Below, piece after piece: positions 1 to 8,935 of a stretch of DNA of 64,000 nucleotides. Made by a program: the position numbers and the translations under genes. The notes below the pieces were generated by a model. It was not told the DNA's origin. It saw only the letters and a program-made list of their open reading frames with translations, and ran no database searches. The number at the start of each line of letters is the position of its first letter. The stretch's first letter is position 1. Source of the stretch: JAXLRU01 sp046330935 (lineage in GTDB: Bacteria; Actinomycetota; Actinomycetes; Actinomycetales; Kineosporiaceae); the NCBI GenBank assembly GCA_046330935.1, contig JAXLRU010000006.1, forward strand, positions 62,001 through 126,000. Direction: 5' to 3'.

Positions 1-747
1 GTGGCGCGCGAGTGCCGCCGGGGCGGGGATCTCCCCCGCCTCGCCGTGCCGGGCCACGTGCGCGGGCAGGAGCACCCGGAACAGGTAGGTGTTGACCACC
101 ACGCTCGCGACGATCATCGGCACGAGCCAGGCCGCCACCATCGCCCGGACGTGCTCGGCGGGCGTGAGCGTCACCATGCCCACCCCGGCGACGAACGCCA
201 GGCGCAGCGCGGAGGCCCCGACGTTCTCCACCGGCAGGTAGACCGCCCGGCGCAGGCCGGTAAGGACGGCGTCCTGCACGACGAACAGCGTGGTCGCGAC
301 GACCGCGACGACGAACAGCGCGCGCGAGGCCGCACCCGAGAGGTAGGCGTCGGGCAGCGGCGTGGCGACGAACCCCAGCGCGGCGATCAGCGACGCCGAC
401 AGCGTGGCCGCGTAGCCGCGCACCACGACCGTGCGCGCATGGCGGCCGGCCTTGGGCAGCATCGCCGCGAACAGGTTGGCGAGGTTGAACTGGCACAGCG
501 CCGAGACCAGCATGATCGCCGAGACCTCGGCGGAGGCCAGGCCGACGATCGTCGCATCGGCGCTGCGGGCGGCGACCGCCCAGTAGAGCAGGCCCACGGC
601 CGCCGTGAGCACGGTGGTGGCCATGAGCGCCGCGGCGTTGAGCTCCAGCCGCCGCCCCTCCCACAGCCGCGCCCGGGCCGAGGCGGGCGGCTGCTGCGCG
701 CCCGCCCCGCCCGGAGGCGGAGGGGTCTGGGTGGTGGGGGCGCTCAT
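1..747 (-). CDS. Polysaccharide flippase-like membrane protein, N-terminal part (cut by window edge)
   Basis: Start ATG lies at 745-747 and the frame stays open to base 1, so only the first 249 residues are present. After a short Pro/Ala/Gln-rich cytoplasmic tail there are about six hydrophobic segments, beginning LNAAALMATTV and including MIVASVVVNTYLF. This pattern resembles the MOP-superfamily (Wzx-like) exporters that flip lipid-linked glycans across the membrane. The family call is inference from topology and context, because no unique motif is visible in this half. Its ATG overlaps the stop of the upstream double glycosyltransferase by four bases (ATGA), so the two are probably translationally coupled. 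A second flippase-like gene lies at 5497-6879. Confidence 0.7.
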   Translation of the reverse strand, partial: MSAPTTQTPPPPGGAGAQQPPASARARLWEGRRLELNAAALMATTVLTAAVGLLYWAVAARSADATIVGLASAEVSAIMLVSALCQFNLANLFAAMLPKAGRHARTVVVRGYAATLSASLIAALGFVATPLPDAYLSGAASRALFVVAVVATTLFVVQDAVLTGLRRAVYLPVENVGASALRLAFVAGVGMVTLTPAEHVRAMVAAWLVPMIVASVVVNTYLFRVLLPAHVARHGEAGEIPAPAALARH

Positions 748-2960
748 CGGCGCCACCGGGCGCGCAGGTAGGTGAGCGTGCCCTGGCCCAGGCCCTTGAG
801 CTCGGCGCGCTTCATGCTCGTGGGGTACTCGGTGCTGCGCGCGCGGTTCTTGCCGGAGCGCGGGCTGAGCAGGTAGACGGCGGCCAGCGGCAGCCGGACG
901 GCGATCTGCAGCGCGGTGCGCGGGTTGTCGAGGGCGGCCTTGAGCATCACGGCCGCCAGCCCGCGCCCGTAGTTGAGGATCTGCCGCTCCAGCTCGGGCA
1001 TGGTGCGCCGGTGCTCGTGGCGCACGACCGCGGCCGGGGTGTAGCGGATGGTGGCGCCGGAGAACAGCACCCGGAGGAAGAGGTCGAGGTCCTGCCCCGC
1101 GCGCACGACGCTGCCCGGCCCGAGCAGCGGGTCGTACCCGCCGAGCGCCCGCACCACCTCGGTGCGGTAGGCGACGTTGTTCCCCGAACCGAGGGACCCG
1201 GTGGTGAACGGGTAGAGCAGGCCGTCCCCGCGGTGGCGGTCGAGGTCGAAGGTGCGGGCGGCGAAGCCCTTGCCGAACCCGCCGTACTCCTCGAACAGCT
1301 CCTGCGCGCGGGTGTCGTGCCCCGTGGGCACGACCAGCCCGGTGACGAGCGCGACGTCGGGGGCGTCGAACTGCTCCACGAGAGCGCTCACCCACCGGGG
1401 GTGGGCGATGACGTCGTCGTCGGTCTGGGCGATGATCTCGCCGGTCGCGGCGGCCAGGCCCGCGTTGCGCGCCTCGGAGCTGCCACCGTCGGGCTCGTGC
1501 ACGAGGCGGATGCGCCCCGCGGCGAGGTGCTCGGCGAGGACCCGGCGGGAGTCGGAGCTGTCGGCGTTGTTGTCGACGATCACGACCTCGAGGTGCGGGT
1601 AGTCCTGGGCCACGAGGCTGTCGACGCAGCGGCTCAGCTGCTCGGCGCGCCCCGCCGTGGGGACGACGATGCTCACGGTCGGCAGCACGGCCGCGGTCGG
1701 CCTGTCGGCCGGGGTCGGCGCGGGTGCCTGCGCCACGGGCAGCCCGGCCGCCTGTGCCAGGGCGAGGAGGTCGGCGCGGTCGTGCTCACCCGGGGGGACG
1801 GTCACGATGCCCCGCGGCACGCCACCGGTGAAGGCCAGCATCTGCACCCGCATCGCGTCGTCCACCGACAGCGTCGTCGCCGGGTCGTCGAGGTCGACGT
1901 CGTCGATCCGCATCGGCACCCAGCCCTCGGGCTGCGCTCCCCCGGCCACGGCGGCCGGCCCGTCGCCGTCCGGCTCGTGGTCGGAGACCGAGGCGGTGCC
2001 GCGGGCGGAGAGGAACCCGAGCGCGGTGGCGCCCGAACCGATCACCAGCAGCGCGGCCTGAGCCGCGCGCGCCGGCCGCCGGGGCGAGCCCGCGAGCAGG
2101 ACGGCGATGCGTCGCGCCATGAAGAGCAGGTGCTTGCGCTCGGCGGAGAGGCCGTCCCCGCTGCCGACGCGCGAGGTGAGCACCGCCTTCGAGCGGCCCT
2201 CGTGCCAGCAGCGGCGCACGAAGTAGCGCAGCGTCTGGCGCTGCTGCGGCACGCTGTGGTCGACCACCGCGCCCGTCTCCCGCAGCACCCGCGAGCTCGG
2301 CTCGGCCTGGCGCAGGCGGATGAACAGGTCGGTCTCCTCGCAGCCCACCGGCTTGTCGCCGATGCGGCCGACGACCTCGGCGAACCCGCCCACCTCGAGC
2401 AGCTCCTCCCGGCGCACGCCCATGCTCGCGCCGATGGGGTTGCGGATCTCCTCGCCGTCCCCGGGCATCCCGGCGTAGTCGCAGCCGACCACCCACCCGA
2501 ACTCCTCGGGGAACCAGGCGGGGGCGTGTCCGCCCTCCCAGGCGGGCGTGATCGCCCCGCCGACGCCCACCACGCCCGGTTCGGCGAAGCGGTGACGGAA
2601 CGCCGCGAGCCACTTCGGCTGCGGCACCGCGTCGTCGTCGAGGAAGATCACGACCGGGCAGGACGCCGCCGCGACGCCGCTGTTGCGGGCGCCCGACAGG
2701 CCGCGGGCGAACTGGTTGGGCACGACCAGCTGGTCGGGCCAGCGCAGCTCGCAGCGCTGCACCAGCTCGTCGTTGTGGTCCACGACCACGACCAGCTCGT
2801 CGCCGTCCTCGAGCTGGTGCCGGACCTCGTCGACGGCGGCCTCGAAGAGGTCCCAGCGCTTCGCCGTGTAGGTGCAGATCACCACAGTGATCGCAGGAGA
2901 ACCGTCACGATCGGGTCGTGACTGCCCGCGCAGCGAAACGGATTCGGCGGGGCTCACCAT
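744..2960 (-). CDS. Double-domain family 2 glycosyltransferase
   Basis: The 738-residue protein holds two GT-A/GT2 domains. The first, near residues 25-250, has ITVVICTYTAKR and an acidic VIFLDDDAVPQP motif. The second, near 430-680, has VSIVVPTAGRAEQLS and QTDDDVIAHPRW. Between them sits a linker domain that also occurs at the N-terminus of the GT2 at 7556-8935, and the two proteins share a similar C-terminal tail (R-LPLAAVYLLSPRSGKN here). I start at the ATG at 2960 because GGAAAGGA stands a few bases upstream; an ATG 33 bases earlier lacks such a site. The likely role is transfer of two sugars during assembly of a surface glycan. Sugar donors and acceptor cannot be read from sequence. Confidence 0.88.
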   Translation of the reverse strand: MVSPAESVSLRGQSRPDRDGSPAITVVICTYTAKRWDLFEAAVDEVRHQLEDGDELVVVVDHNDELVQRCELRWPDQLVVPNQFARGLSGARNSGVAAASCPVVIFLDDDAVPQPKWLAAFRHRFAEPGVVGVGGAITPAWEGGHAPAWFPEEFGWVVGCDYAGMPGDGEEIRNPIGASMGVRREELLEVGGFAEVVGRIGDKPVGCEETDLFIRLRQAEPSSRVLRETGAVVDHSVPQQRQTLRYFVRRCWHEGRSKAVLTSRVGSGDGLSAERKHLLFMARRIAVLLAGSPRRPARAAQAALLVIGSGATALGFLSARGTASVSDHEPDGDGPAAVAGGAQPEGWVPMRIDDVDLDDPATTLSVDDAMRVQMLAFTGGVPRGIVTVPPGEHDRADLLALAQAAGLPVAQAPAPTPADRPTAAVLPTVSIVVPTAGRAEQLSRCVDSLVAQDYPHLEVVIVDNNADSSDSRRVLAEHLAAGRIRLVHEPDGGSSEARNAGLAAATGEIIAQTDDDVIAHPRWVSALVEQFDAPDVALVTGLVVPTGHDTRAQELFEEYGGFGKGFAARTFDLDRHRGDGLLYPFTTGSLGSGNNVAYRTEVVRALGGYDPLLGPGSVVRAGQDLDLFLRVLFSGATIRYTPAAVVRHEHRRTMPELERQILNYGRGLAAVMLKAALDNPRTALQIAVRLPLAAVYLLSPRSGKNRARSTEYPTSMKRAELKGLGQGTLTYLRARWRR

Positions 2961-3036
2961 GGTCAGTCCTTTCCGGGGGATGCAGCGGGGCACCGACGGC
3001 GACGGCGGGGCTTCGTGCGGTCGTGCGGGTGGTGCC

Positions 3037-3252
3037 TCAGATCAGGGCCAGGAAGCGCAGCACGAGCCCGAGCGCGCCCAGGAACAGGGCGGCGACGAGG
3101 CCGACCACCCAGCCCACGTTGCGCTCGCGGTGCCGGGCGCGCGCGGTTCCCGTCGCGAGGCGTGGCTGCGCGCGCAGGTCGGCCGTGACGGCCATGACCA
3201 GGGCGGTGCTCAGCCCGAGCACGGTGACGACGTTGATCAGGACGTAGATCAC
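3037..3252 (-). CDS. Small two-helix membrane protein
   Basis: This 71-residue protein has two hydrophobic stretches, VLINVVTVLGLSTALVMAV near the N-terminus and VGWVVGLVAALFLGALGLVL near the C-terminus, joined by a basic Arg-rich loop. The start is a GTG that overlaps the TGA of the preceding large membrane protein by four bases, so expression is probably coupled to it. I do not recognise a family. Its position between a polytopic membrane protein and a glycosyltransferase suggests an accessory subunit of the polysaccharide machinery, which is inference only. Confidence 0.7.
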   Translation of the reverse strand: MIYVLINVVTVLGLSTALVMAVTADLRAQPRLATGTARARHRERNVGWVVGLVAALFLGALGLVLRFLALI

Positions 3253-5093
3253 GACAGGGCTCCCGTCCGGCGGAGGATCTCCGAGTCCCAGTTCTCGAAG
3301 ACGCGTTCGTAGAGGCCGGCGTCGACCACCTGCTGGGTGGCCCTGCGGGTCCAGCCGGGCTCGAGGTCCTCCTTGAGCACCCCCAGGCCGTCCTGCGAGC
3401 CGGTGACGATGATGTAGTCGGGCCGCTTGGACTGCACGCAGCTGACGATCCCCGCGGGGCATTCCGCGGGCGCCAGGCTCACGGCGTCCCACTCCTTGAT
3501 CCGGCCGACGCCCAGGGGCCCGACCTCCTCCAGCACCGCGATGGTGGAGTCGGTGGGCATCTGCGCGAACAGCGCGTCGGCGGCGTCGACCTGCGCCTGG
3601 CTGACCCGCTCGAAGGCGAGGTTCGCCCCGCGGGTGCCGGTGAGCAGCACGCCGCCGACGGCGACCAGTGCCCACAGCGCGACGCCGGCGAGCAGCGCGC
3701 GGGGGGCGGGCGGGCGCACGCCGCCGGAGGCCCGAGCGGCCGTGACCGCGGGGCGCACGAGCGCGGCGAGGAACGTGGCCGCGAGCGGGGCGAGGAACGG
3801 CCCTGCGAAGACGAAGCAGCGCATGGCCACCTCGCCGCCGTAGCTCTGCACGCCGAGCAGGGCGAACGGGCCGAAGGCGAGGACGGCGATCAGCGGCGCG
3901 TCGGTCCGCCGCCAGATCCGCAACCAGCCGAGGGCGCCGAGCGCCAGGAAGCAGAACGACCAGGCGAGCCGCACCTTCTGCAGCTGCTCGTGCAGAGGGT
4001 CGCCCTGCAGGCGCGCGCCGACGGCCACGTTGACGTTGCCGCCGAGGTTGCCGATGTCGCCGAGGATCGTGGCGAGGTTGCCCTTCCAGAACTCCACCCC
4101 GCCGAAGCTGAACCACAGCGTGAAGACCAGCCCGACCGACAGCCACAGGTAGCGGTAGGGGGTCTGTCCGAGCACCGCGAACCCGGCCAGCGCGATGATC
4201 AGGTTCAGGGGCGTGAGCTGGTGGGCCACGATCAGGGCGGTCGAGATGAACATCAGCGCCGCGTAGCTGGCCACCGCCCGGCGCGGGCCGTGGTCGGCCG
4301 CACCGCCGCGGGCCTGCAGGAACGCGCCGAAGAGGCCGCGCACCTGGGCGCGCAGCGTGGTCAGGGCCACGGTCGGGGTGCGCTGCAGCAGGACGGCGAG
4401 GATCACCAGGCTCATCAGCAGCGCGGTGGCCTGCGGTGAGAAGTAGTCCTGCGAGAACCAGTTGAAGAGGAAGTAGATGACGACGCCGAACCAGGCGAGG
4501 CGGTCGTCGCCGCTGACCCGGCGGCCCACGACCCACAGGGGGCCCAGGCCCACGAGGTGGTAGAAGAGGGGCGCCAGGGCCAGGAAGGCGGTGGCGTTCT
4601 GCAGCCCGGCGACCTGGGTGAGGTAGGCCGAGACTGCGAAGAAGCCGGGCCAGCTGAACCGGGCGTCGAAGTGGTGGGCGACGTCGCCGTGGTCGGAGAT
4701 GTAGCTGATGAACCCGACGTGCAGCCACGAGGTCGACAGCGAGGCCGCGGAGCTCGCCGTGTTGACGTAGGCGTAGAGCACGACGATGAGCGCCAGGACG
4801 GCCACCGTGATCCGCGCGTGGCGGATCACCGGGCGCGTGAGCTGCCAGGCGATGACGCCGGCGACGAGCGCCAGGGCCGACCAGTAGCGCCAGCTCACGA
4901 CGCCGAGGACGCCCCAGCCGCGGGCGGTGGACAGGTCGGCCACGCGGGTGTCGGCGTACCAGAGGCCGAGCGCGCCGGCGAGGACGGCGAGCTGCAGGAA
5001 CCACCCGCGGCGCGCCGAGAGCCAGCCGCCGACGCTGCGCGGCTGCGGGGTGCGGGTGACGACGGGGGCGTCGGTACCGAGGTCGAGGGTCAC
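3249..5093 (-). CDS. Large polytopic membrane protein of the polysaccharide locus (GT-C or polymerase-like)
   Basis: The 614-residue product has roughly a dozen or more membrane spans, for example WFLQLAVLAGALGLWYA near residue 30, ITVAVLALIVVLYAYV, and a late YLWLSVGLVFTLWFSFG. A long extracytoplasmic C-terminal segment (about residues 480-614) ends the protein. Aromatic clusters such as FNWFSQDYFSPQ sit in an early loop, as is common in GT-C glycosyltransferases and O-antigen polymerases. I see no diagnostic motif, so the call rests on topology and neighbours. The GTG start overlaps the upstream stop by four bases; an in-frame extension further upstream is Pro-rich, lies inside neighbouring genes and is rejected. 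This is the best candidate for polymerase or lipid-linked glycosyltransferase in the locus. Confidence 0.72.
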   Translation of the reverse strand: MTLDLGTDAPVVTRTPQPRSVGGWLSARRGWFLQLAVLAGALGLWYADTRVADLSTARGWGVLGVVSWRYWSALALVAGVIAWQLTRPVIRHARITVAVLALIVVLYAYVNTASSAASLSTSWLHVGFISYISDHGDVAHHFDARFSWPGFFAVSAYLTQVAGLQNATAFLALAPLFYHLVGLGPLWVVGRRVSGDDRLAWFGVVIYFLFNWFSQDYFSPQATALLMSLVILAVLLQRTPTVALTTLRAQVRGLFGAFLQARGGAADHGPRRAVASYAALMFISTALIVAHQLTPLNLIIALAGFAVLGQTPYRYLWLSVGLVFTLWFSFGGVEFWKGNLATILGDIGNLGGNVNVAVGARLQGDPLHEQLQKVRLAWSFCFLALGALGWLRIWRRTDAPLIAVLAFGPFALLGVQSYGGEVAMRCFVFAGPFLAPLAATFLAALVRPAVTAARASGGVRPPAPRALLAGVALWALVAVGGVLLTGTRGANLAFERVSQAQVDAADALFAQMPTDSTIAVLEEVGPLGVGRIKEWDAVSLAPAECPAGIVSCVQSKRPDYIIVTGSQDGLGVLKEDLEPGWTRRATQQVVDAGLYERVFENWDSEILRRTGALS

Positions 5094-5500
5094 GGCAGCA
5101 CCACCTCCGTGCGGCGGTTGCGCAGCAGGCCGGGCACGACCAGCGCGAGGGTGACCACCGACAGCACCACCTGCACCGCGATCGGGTACCAGGCGCCCGC
5201 CAGCAGGAAGGCCGTCGAGGCGAGGATCGCCGCGCTGAGGCTGAGCACGATGCCGGCGGGGATCGCCAGCGCCATGGGCTGCCAGCGCAGCATGGCCACG
5301 AGCGGGATGCCCGGGCACAGCAGCAGGTGCAGCAGCGCGGCGGGCAGGCGCAGCGGGACCGGCGCGTGCAGCACCGCCGCCACGGGAGCGAGGACGGCGA
5401 CCGCACCCGCGACGGGTACGAGCCGTTCCACCCACGTCGGACCCTGGGGGTCGGCCAGGGTGATGGTGGCGTTGAGGGGTTGAACGCTGCTGTCGATCAC
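5090..5500 (-). CDS. Small four-helix membrane protein
   Basis: The product is 136 residues with about four hydrophobic helices, including LVPVAGAVAVLAPVAAVLHA and MALAIPAGIVLSLSAAILAS, and a basic C-terminus (LLRNRRTEVVLP). The GTG start overlaps the flippase stop by four bases, and its own stop overlaps the next start by four. The gene is thus locked between the flippase and the large membrane protein. No family is recognised. Tight coupling suggests a stoichiometric partner of one of these neighbours. Confidence 0.72.
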   Translation of the reverse strand: MIDSSVQPLNATITLADPQGPTWVERLVPVAGAVAVLAPVAAVLHAPVPLRLPAALLHLLLCPGIPLVAMLRWQPMALAIPAGIVLSLSAAILASTAFLLAGAWYPIAVQVVLSVVTLALVVPGLLRNRRTEVVLP

Positions 5501-6879
5501 GGCGCCACTTTCGCGGAGAGGGGGGACGGGACGGCGGGCGGGGGGTCGGCGGGCAGGGGGTCGAGCACGGCGGGGTCGAGCACGGCGGGGTCGAGCACGG
5601 CGCGGTCGAGTCCGGCGCCGTGACGCCAGGCACGCACGAGGGCGGGGGCGACGACGACGGCGGCGAGCGCGGCGGGGGCGACGTGCGCGACGGCGACGCC
5701 GGTCAGGCCCCACGGCCGCACGGCGGCACCCGAGAGGACGACGACGACGACGGCCTGCCCGACGGCGAGGAGGACCGCGGGCGCCAGGCGTCGGCGCAGG
5801 CGGGACACCGCCGTCCAGAGGCTGACGGCCCCGGCGAAGGGCACGGACAGGCCGAGCACCCGCATCGCCGGCGCGGCTGCCTCGGCGTAGTCGGGGCCGA
5901 GCAGCGCCATGATCGGGCCGGAGGCGGCGAGGAAGCAGGCCAGCCCGAGCCCGCACAGCGCGCCGGTCATGGCGGTGGCACGGCGGATCAGGGCCACGGA
6001 TCGCTCGGGGTGGCGGGCCGCCTCGACGATCAGCGACATCGAGACGCCCCACACGGCCATCATCGTGCTGGAGTGAATCAGCAGCGGGACCGTGAACCAG
6101 CCGTTGACCTCCGCGCCCGCGCGATGCACGAGCACGAGCGGCACGAGCAGGCCGCTGAGCCCCGCGCCCAGGCCGAGCAGGTACTCCCCGCCGGCGAAGG
6201 CGGCCAGCGAGCGGACGGGGGGCAGCCCGGCAGCCGGCGCGGGGACCGCCGCGGCCCGCTCGCGCCGAGCGGTCACCGCGAGGACGACCGCGACGACGCC
6301 GACGGCGAGCGCGGCGGGCAGGACGGCCGCGAGGACGACGCCCGTGGCCGAGTCGAGGTGCACCGCCCACCAGAGCCCGGCGAGCTTCGCGCCCGAGAAC
6401 ACGGCGTTCTCCAGCGGCAGCCAGCGCGCGGCACCGAGGCCGGTGATCACGTAGTCCTGCAGGCTGAACAGGGACCAGGCGGCCACGAGGAACGGGAAGC
6501 CCACGCGGACGGGCCCGTGCAGCACGTCGTCCCCGAGGCCGCTGAGCACGAACGCGGTGCCCAGCAGGAGCGAGGCGCCGGCCACGAGCAGGTAGCCGCC
6601 CAGGACGAACCGGGGCGAGCCCCAGCGGACGACGGGCAGGAAGCGCACGTAGACCATGCCGAGGTTGAGCTGGGCGAACCCGGCGACCAGCGTGGCCGAT
6701 CCGATCACGGCGGAGGTGCGCCCGACGACGTCGGCCGGGAACCAGCGGGCCGCCAGGACCCAGAAGACGAGGCCGAGCCCGGCCATGATCCCGGTGGTAA
6801 GAATGAGCGCGGCCGCGTTGGCCTCGAGGGCGCGCGGCTGCGTGCCCGAGCCCGCCCGCGTCGCAGAGGTGGTGGTCAC
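5497..6879 (-). CDS. Polysaccharide flippase-like transporter (MOP superfamily)
   Basis: About 460 residues with some twelve hydrophobic segments, beginning LEANAAALILTTGIMAGLGLVFWVL (given here only as landmark pieces: LEANAAAL, then GLGLVFWVLAARWFP). The order of segments, and the Arg/Pro loop after segment two, resemble the gene at the left window edge; both fit the Wzx/MATE-like fold that moves lipid-linked glycans outward. The C-terminal tail carries three to four AVLDP pentapeptide repeats and a Pro-rich end. I use the GTG at 6879; other GTGs lie up to 36 bases earlier and no ribosome site decides between them. It is the first gene of a five- to six-gene coupled series reading leftward. 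Confidence 0.78.
   Translation of the reverse strand: MTTTSATRAGSGTQPRALEANAAALILTTGIMAGLGLVFWVLAARWFPADVVGRTSAVIGSATLVAGFAQLNLGMVYVRFLPVVRWGSPRFVLGGYLLVAGASLLLGTAFVLSGLGDDVLHGPVRVGFPFLVAAWSLFSLQDYVITGLGAARWLPLENAVFSGAKLAGLWWAVHLDSATGVVLAAVLPAALAVGVVAVVLAVTARRERAAAVPAPAAGLPPVRSLAAFAGGEYLLGLGAGLSGLLVPLVLVHRAGAEVNGWFTVPLLIHSSTMMAVWGVSMSLIVEAARHPERSVALIRRATAMTGALCGLGLACFLAASGPIMALLGPDYAEAAAPAMRVLGLSVPFAGAVSLWTAVSRLRRRLAPAVLLAVGQAVVVVVLSGAAVRPWGLTGVAVAHVAPAALAAVVVAPALVRAWRHGAGLDRAVLDPAVLDPAVLDPLPADPPPAVPSPLSAKVAP
5557..5616 (-). repeat. 15-bp tandem repeat encoding AVLDP pentapeptides
   Basis: Three perfect copies of GGGGTCGAGCACGGC on the plus strand (5557-5601) and a fourth imperfect copy to 5616 lie inside the flippase gene. 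On the coding strand they give repeated Ala-Val-Leu-Asp-Pro in the cytoplasmic tail. Confidence 0.9.
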
Positions 6880-6962
6880 GGCCGCCACCACCCGTCGTCC
6901 CCCGCGACCGGCAGCCGGCCGGGCACCGCACCCGGTGCCCCGCCCCACACCCTGGAGGGTGC

Positions 6963-7523
6963 ATGCCCCGACCGAACCGCCCGGGCGCACTCGCGCCCCT
7001 GCGGGCGCTGGCGACGAGCCTCGGGCAGGACGTCCGCTGGGGTTGGCTGAGCTGGCCCGTCAACGCGGTGGCCGCCTCGCCGCTGTGCCCGCGCGTGCTG
7101 CGCTGGGCCCTGCTGCGGGCGGGCGGCATCCGCACCAGCACGCCGAACATCGCGCCGCGGTGCAGCTTCACGGGCGGCGCGGGCACGACGATCGGCGCGG
7201 GCACCTTCGTCAACGTGGGCTGCTACTTCGAGGCGACGGCGCCCATCGTGATCGGCGCGGACTGCCAGTTCGGCCCCGAGGTGATGTTCGTGACCAGCCA
7301 CCACCCGAGCGACGAGCAGGGCCGCGTCTCCCGCGTCCCGCAGCCGAGGGGCATCGTGGTGGGCGACCGCTGCTGGTTCGGTGCGCGCGTGACGGTGCTG
7401 CCGGGCGTGCGGATCGGCGACGACGTCGTGGTGGCGGCGGGCGCCGTGGTCACGCGCGACCTCGCGGGGCCCGGGCGGTACGGCGGGGTGCCCGCGGTGC
7501 CCCTGGGCGGCGGCCGCGGCTGA
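6963..7523 (+). CDS. Hexapeptide-repeat acyltransferase (LacA/NodL/CysE-like fold)
   Basis: The 186-residue protein has an N-terminal helical region and a left-handed beta-helix from about residue 75 on. Its hexapeptide repeats include TTIGAG, PIVIGAD, GIVVGDR and VRIGDDVVVAAGAVV. SHHPSDEQ around residue 115 matches the catalytic-loop region of sugar O-acetyltransferases, where a His acts as base. GGAGGG precedes the ATG by four bases. It is the only plus-strand gene in the locus and is divergent from the flippase. It most likely acetylates a sugar of the surface glycan; the acceptor is unknown. Confidence 0.85.
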   Translation: MPRPNRPGALAPLRALATSLGQDVRWGWLSWPVNAVAASPLCPRVLRWALLRAGGIRTSTPNIAPRCSFTGGAGTTIGAGTFVNVGCYFEATAPIVIGADCQFGPEVMFVTSHHPSDEQGRVSRVPQPRGIVVGDRCWFGARVTVLPGVRIGDDVVVAAGAVVTRDLAGPGRYGGVPAVPLGGGRG

Positions 7524-7555
7524 GCGGGCGCCGGCCAGCGCGGCGCGGGGGGCGC

Positions 7556-8935
7556 TCATGCGCGCACCTGAGCCCGGGGGTGCACCGGCGCGGAGCCGCG
7601 GGCGCGCAGCCGGGCCGCGAGCGCCCCGGCGGCGTACCGCCAGGGTCCGCTGAGCAGGCCCGCCCACTCGTGCCAGCGCAGGTGCGAGGGGTAACCCTGC
7701 GCGCGGCCGGCGTTCTTGGCCGAGCGGGGGGCGACGAGGTAGTGCAGGCCGGCCGGGACGCGCAGGAGCAGCTTGGAGCGGGCCCCGGCCGAGGTCACGA
7801 GGTGCTTGGTGATCAGTGCGGACAGGCCCGAGCCGTACAGGTACATCTGCCGCCGCAGCGCCTGCGGTGAGGACCGGTGGTGGTGGCGCACGTAGGCGGC
7901 CGGTTCGTGGACGATGACGCCGTCGCTGAGCAGCACGGCCAGGAAGGCGTCGAGGTCCTCCCCGCCGCCTGCGATGCTCCCGGCGCCGAGCGCGGGGTCG
8001 AACCCGCCGATGAGCTCCAGCGACTTGCGGCGGAAGGCCATGTTGTTGCCCGAGCCGATCCGGCCGGGGGTGAAGGGGAACGCGGGCCCGCCCTCCCCTC
8101 GCACGCCCAGACCGGCGAGGCTCTCGTGGCCCTCGGCGGTGTCGGGCCGCTGCGTCCAGACCGTCGTGGTGTAGACGCGGCGCAGGGCGCCGTAGCTGTC
8201 GAACCACACCTGCTCGGGGGTGCGCAGCTCGGCGGGCAGCACCAGCCCGGTCACGCAGTCGACCTCGCTGCTGCGCTGGAACGTGGCGGCGAGGCGGGCC
8301 ACCCACGAGGGGTCGGCGATGGCGTCGTCGTCGGTGAAGGCGATGACGTCGCCCTGGGCCTGCGCGACACCGCAGTTGCGGGCGTGGGACAGGCCGATCC
8401 GCGGCTCGGCCACGATCCGCAGCCGCGGGTCGCTGATGCCGCCCAGCCGGGCGCGGACCTCGCCGGTGGCGGGGCGGTTGTCGACGACGACGACCTCGAG
8501 CGGGCGGTAGGTCTGCGCCAGGGCGGAGGCGACGGCCAGCGGCAGCTGCTCGCACCTACCGGTGGTGGGGATCACGACCGAGACGAGCGGGCCGCCCTCG
8601 GCGTCGGCCGGGGCGCAGGGGCGCGGCGCGGCCTCGTCGAGGGCCAGGGCGGCCAGGGCCTTGGCGTCGGCGTCGGGGGCGAGCAGTCCGTCGGCGAGGA
8701 GGTGGGCGCGCACCCCCGGCGCGAACTGGCCGAGCAGCCAGCGCCGCCGCTGCTCGTCGTCGCGGGCGAGGTAGTCCTCGGTGAGGGTGCGGACCTGCCC
8801 CATCGGCACCCCGTGCAGGGTGACGACGAACAGCACCGACGAGCGCGGCGGCAGGAGCTCCTCGGCCGGCAGCGGTCCCGCGATCTCGACCGCGAGCACC
8901 GGGATCGGCGTGAAGGAGCGTGTCGCCTCAGACAT
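7556..8935 (-). CDS. Family 2 glycosyltransferase with actinobacterial N-terminal domain
   Basis: A 459-residue protein. Residues 1-100 form a domain (SSVLFVVTLHGVPMGQVRTL) also seen in the double glycosyltransferase at 744-2960. Residues 125-350 are a GT2 catalytic domain with VSVVIPTTGRCEQL, a DDD metal-binding motif in IAFTDDDAIADPSW and a later GSGNNMAFRR. The C-terminus (YLVAPRSAKNAGRAQGY) again resembles its paralogue. The start is the ATG at 8935, preceded by GGGGGAAG; a TTG five codons earlier is less likely. It overlaps the stop of the upstream acyltransferase-like gene by eight bases. Confidence 0.88.
   Translation of the reverse strand: MSEATRSFTPIPVLAVEIAGPLPAEELLPPRSSVLFVVTLHGVPMGQVRTLTEDYLARDDEQRRRWLLGQFAPGVRAHLLADGLLAPDADAKALAALALDEAAPRPCAPADAEGGPLVSVVIPTTGRCEQLPLAVASALAQTYRPLEVVVVDNRPATGEVRARLGGISDPRLRIVAEPRIGLSHARNCGVAQAQGDVIAFTDDDAIADPSWVARLAATFQRSSEVDCVTGLVLPAELRTPEQVWFDSYGALRRVYTTTVWTQRPDTAEGHESLAGLGVRGEGGPAFPFTPGRIGSGNNMAFRRKSLELIGGFDPALGAGSIAGGGEDLDAFLAVLLSDGVIVHEPAAYVRHHHRSSPQALRRQMYLYGSGLSALITKHLVTSAGARSKLLLRVPAGLHYLVAPRSAKNAGRAQGYPSHLRWHEWAGLLSGPWRYAAGALAARLRARGSAPVHPRAQVRA

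Noticed and set aside
1011..2921. Very long open frame on the plus strand opposite the double glycosyltransferase
   Set aside because: It reads as Arg/Ala/Gly/His-rich low-complexity protein, a mirror of GC-rich coding on the minus strand. The same holds for many long opposite-strand frames, for example 35408-38191 and 41819-43801.
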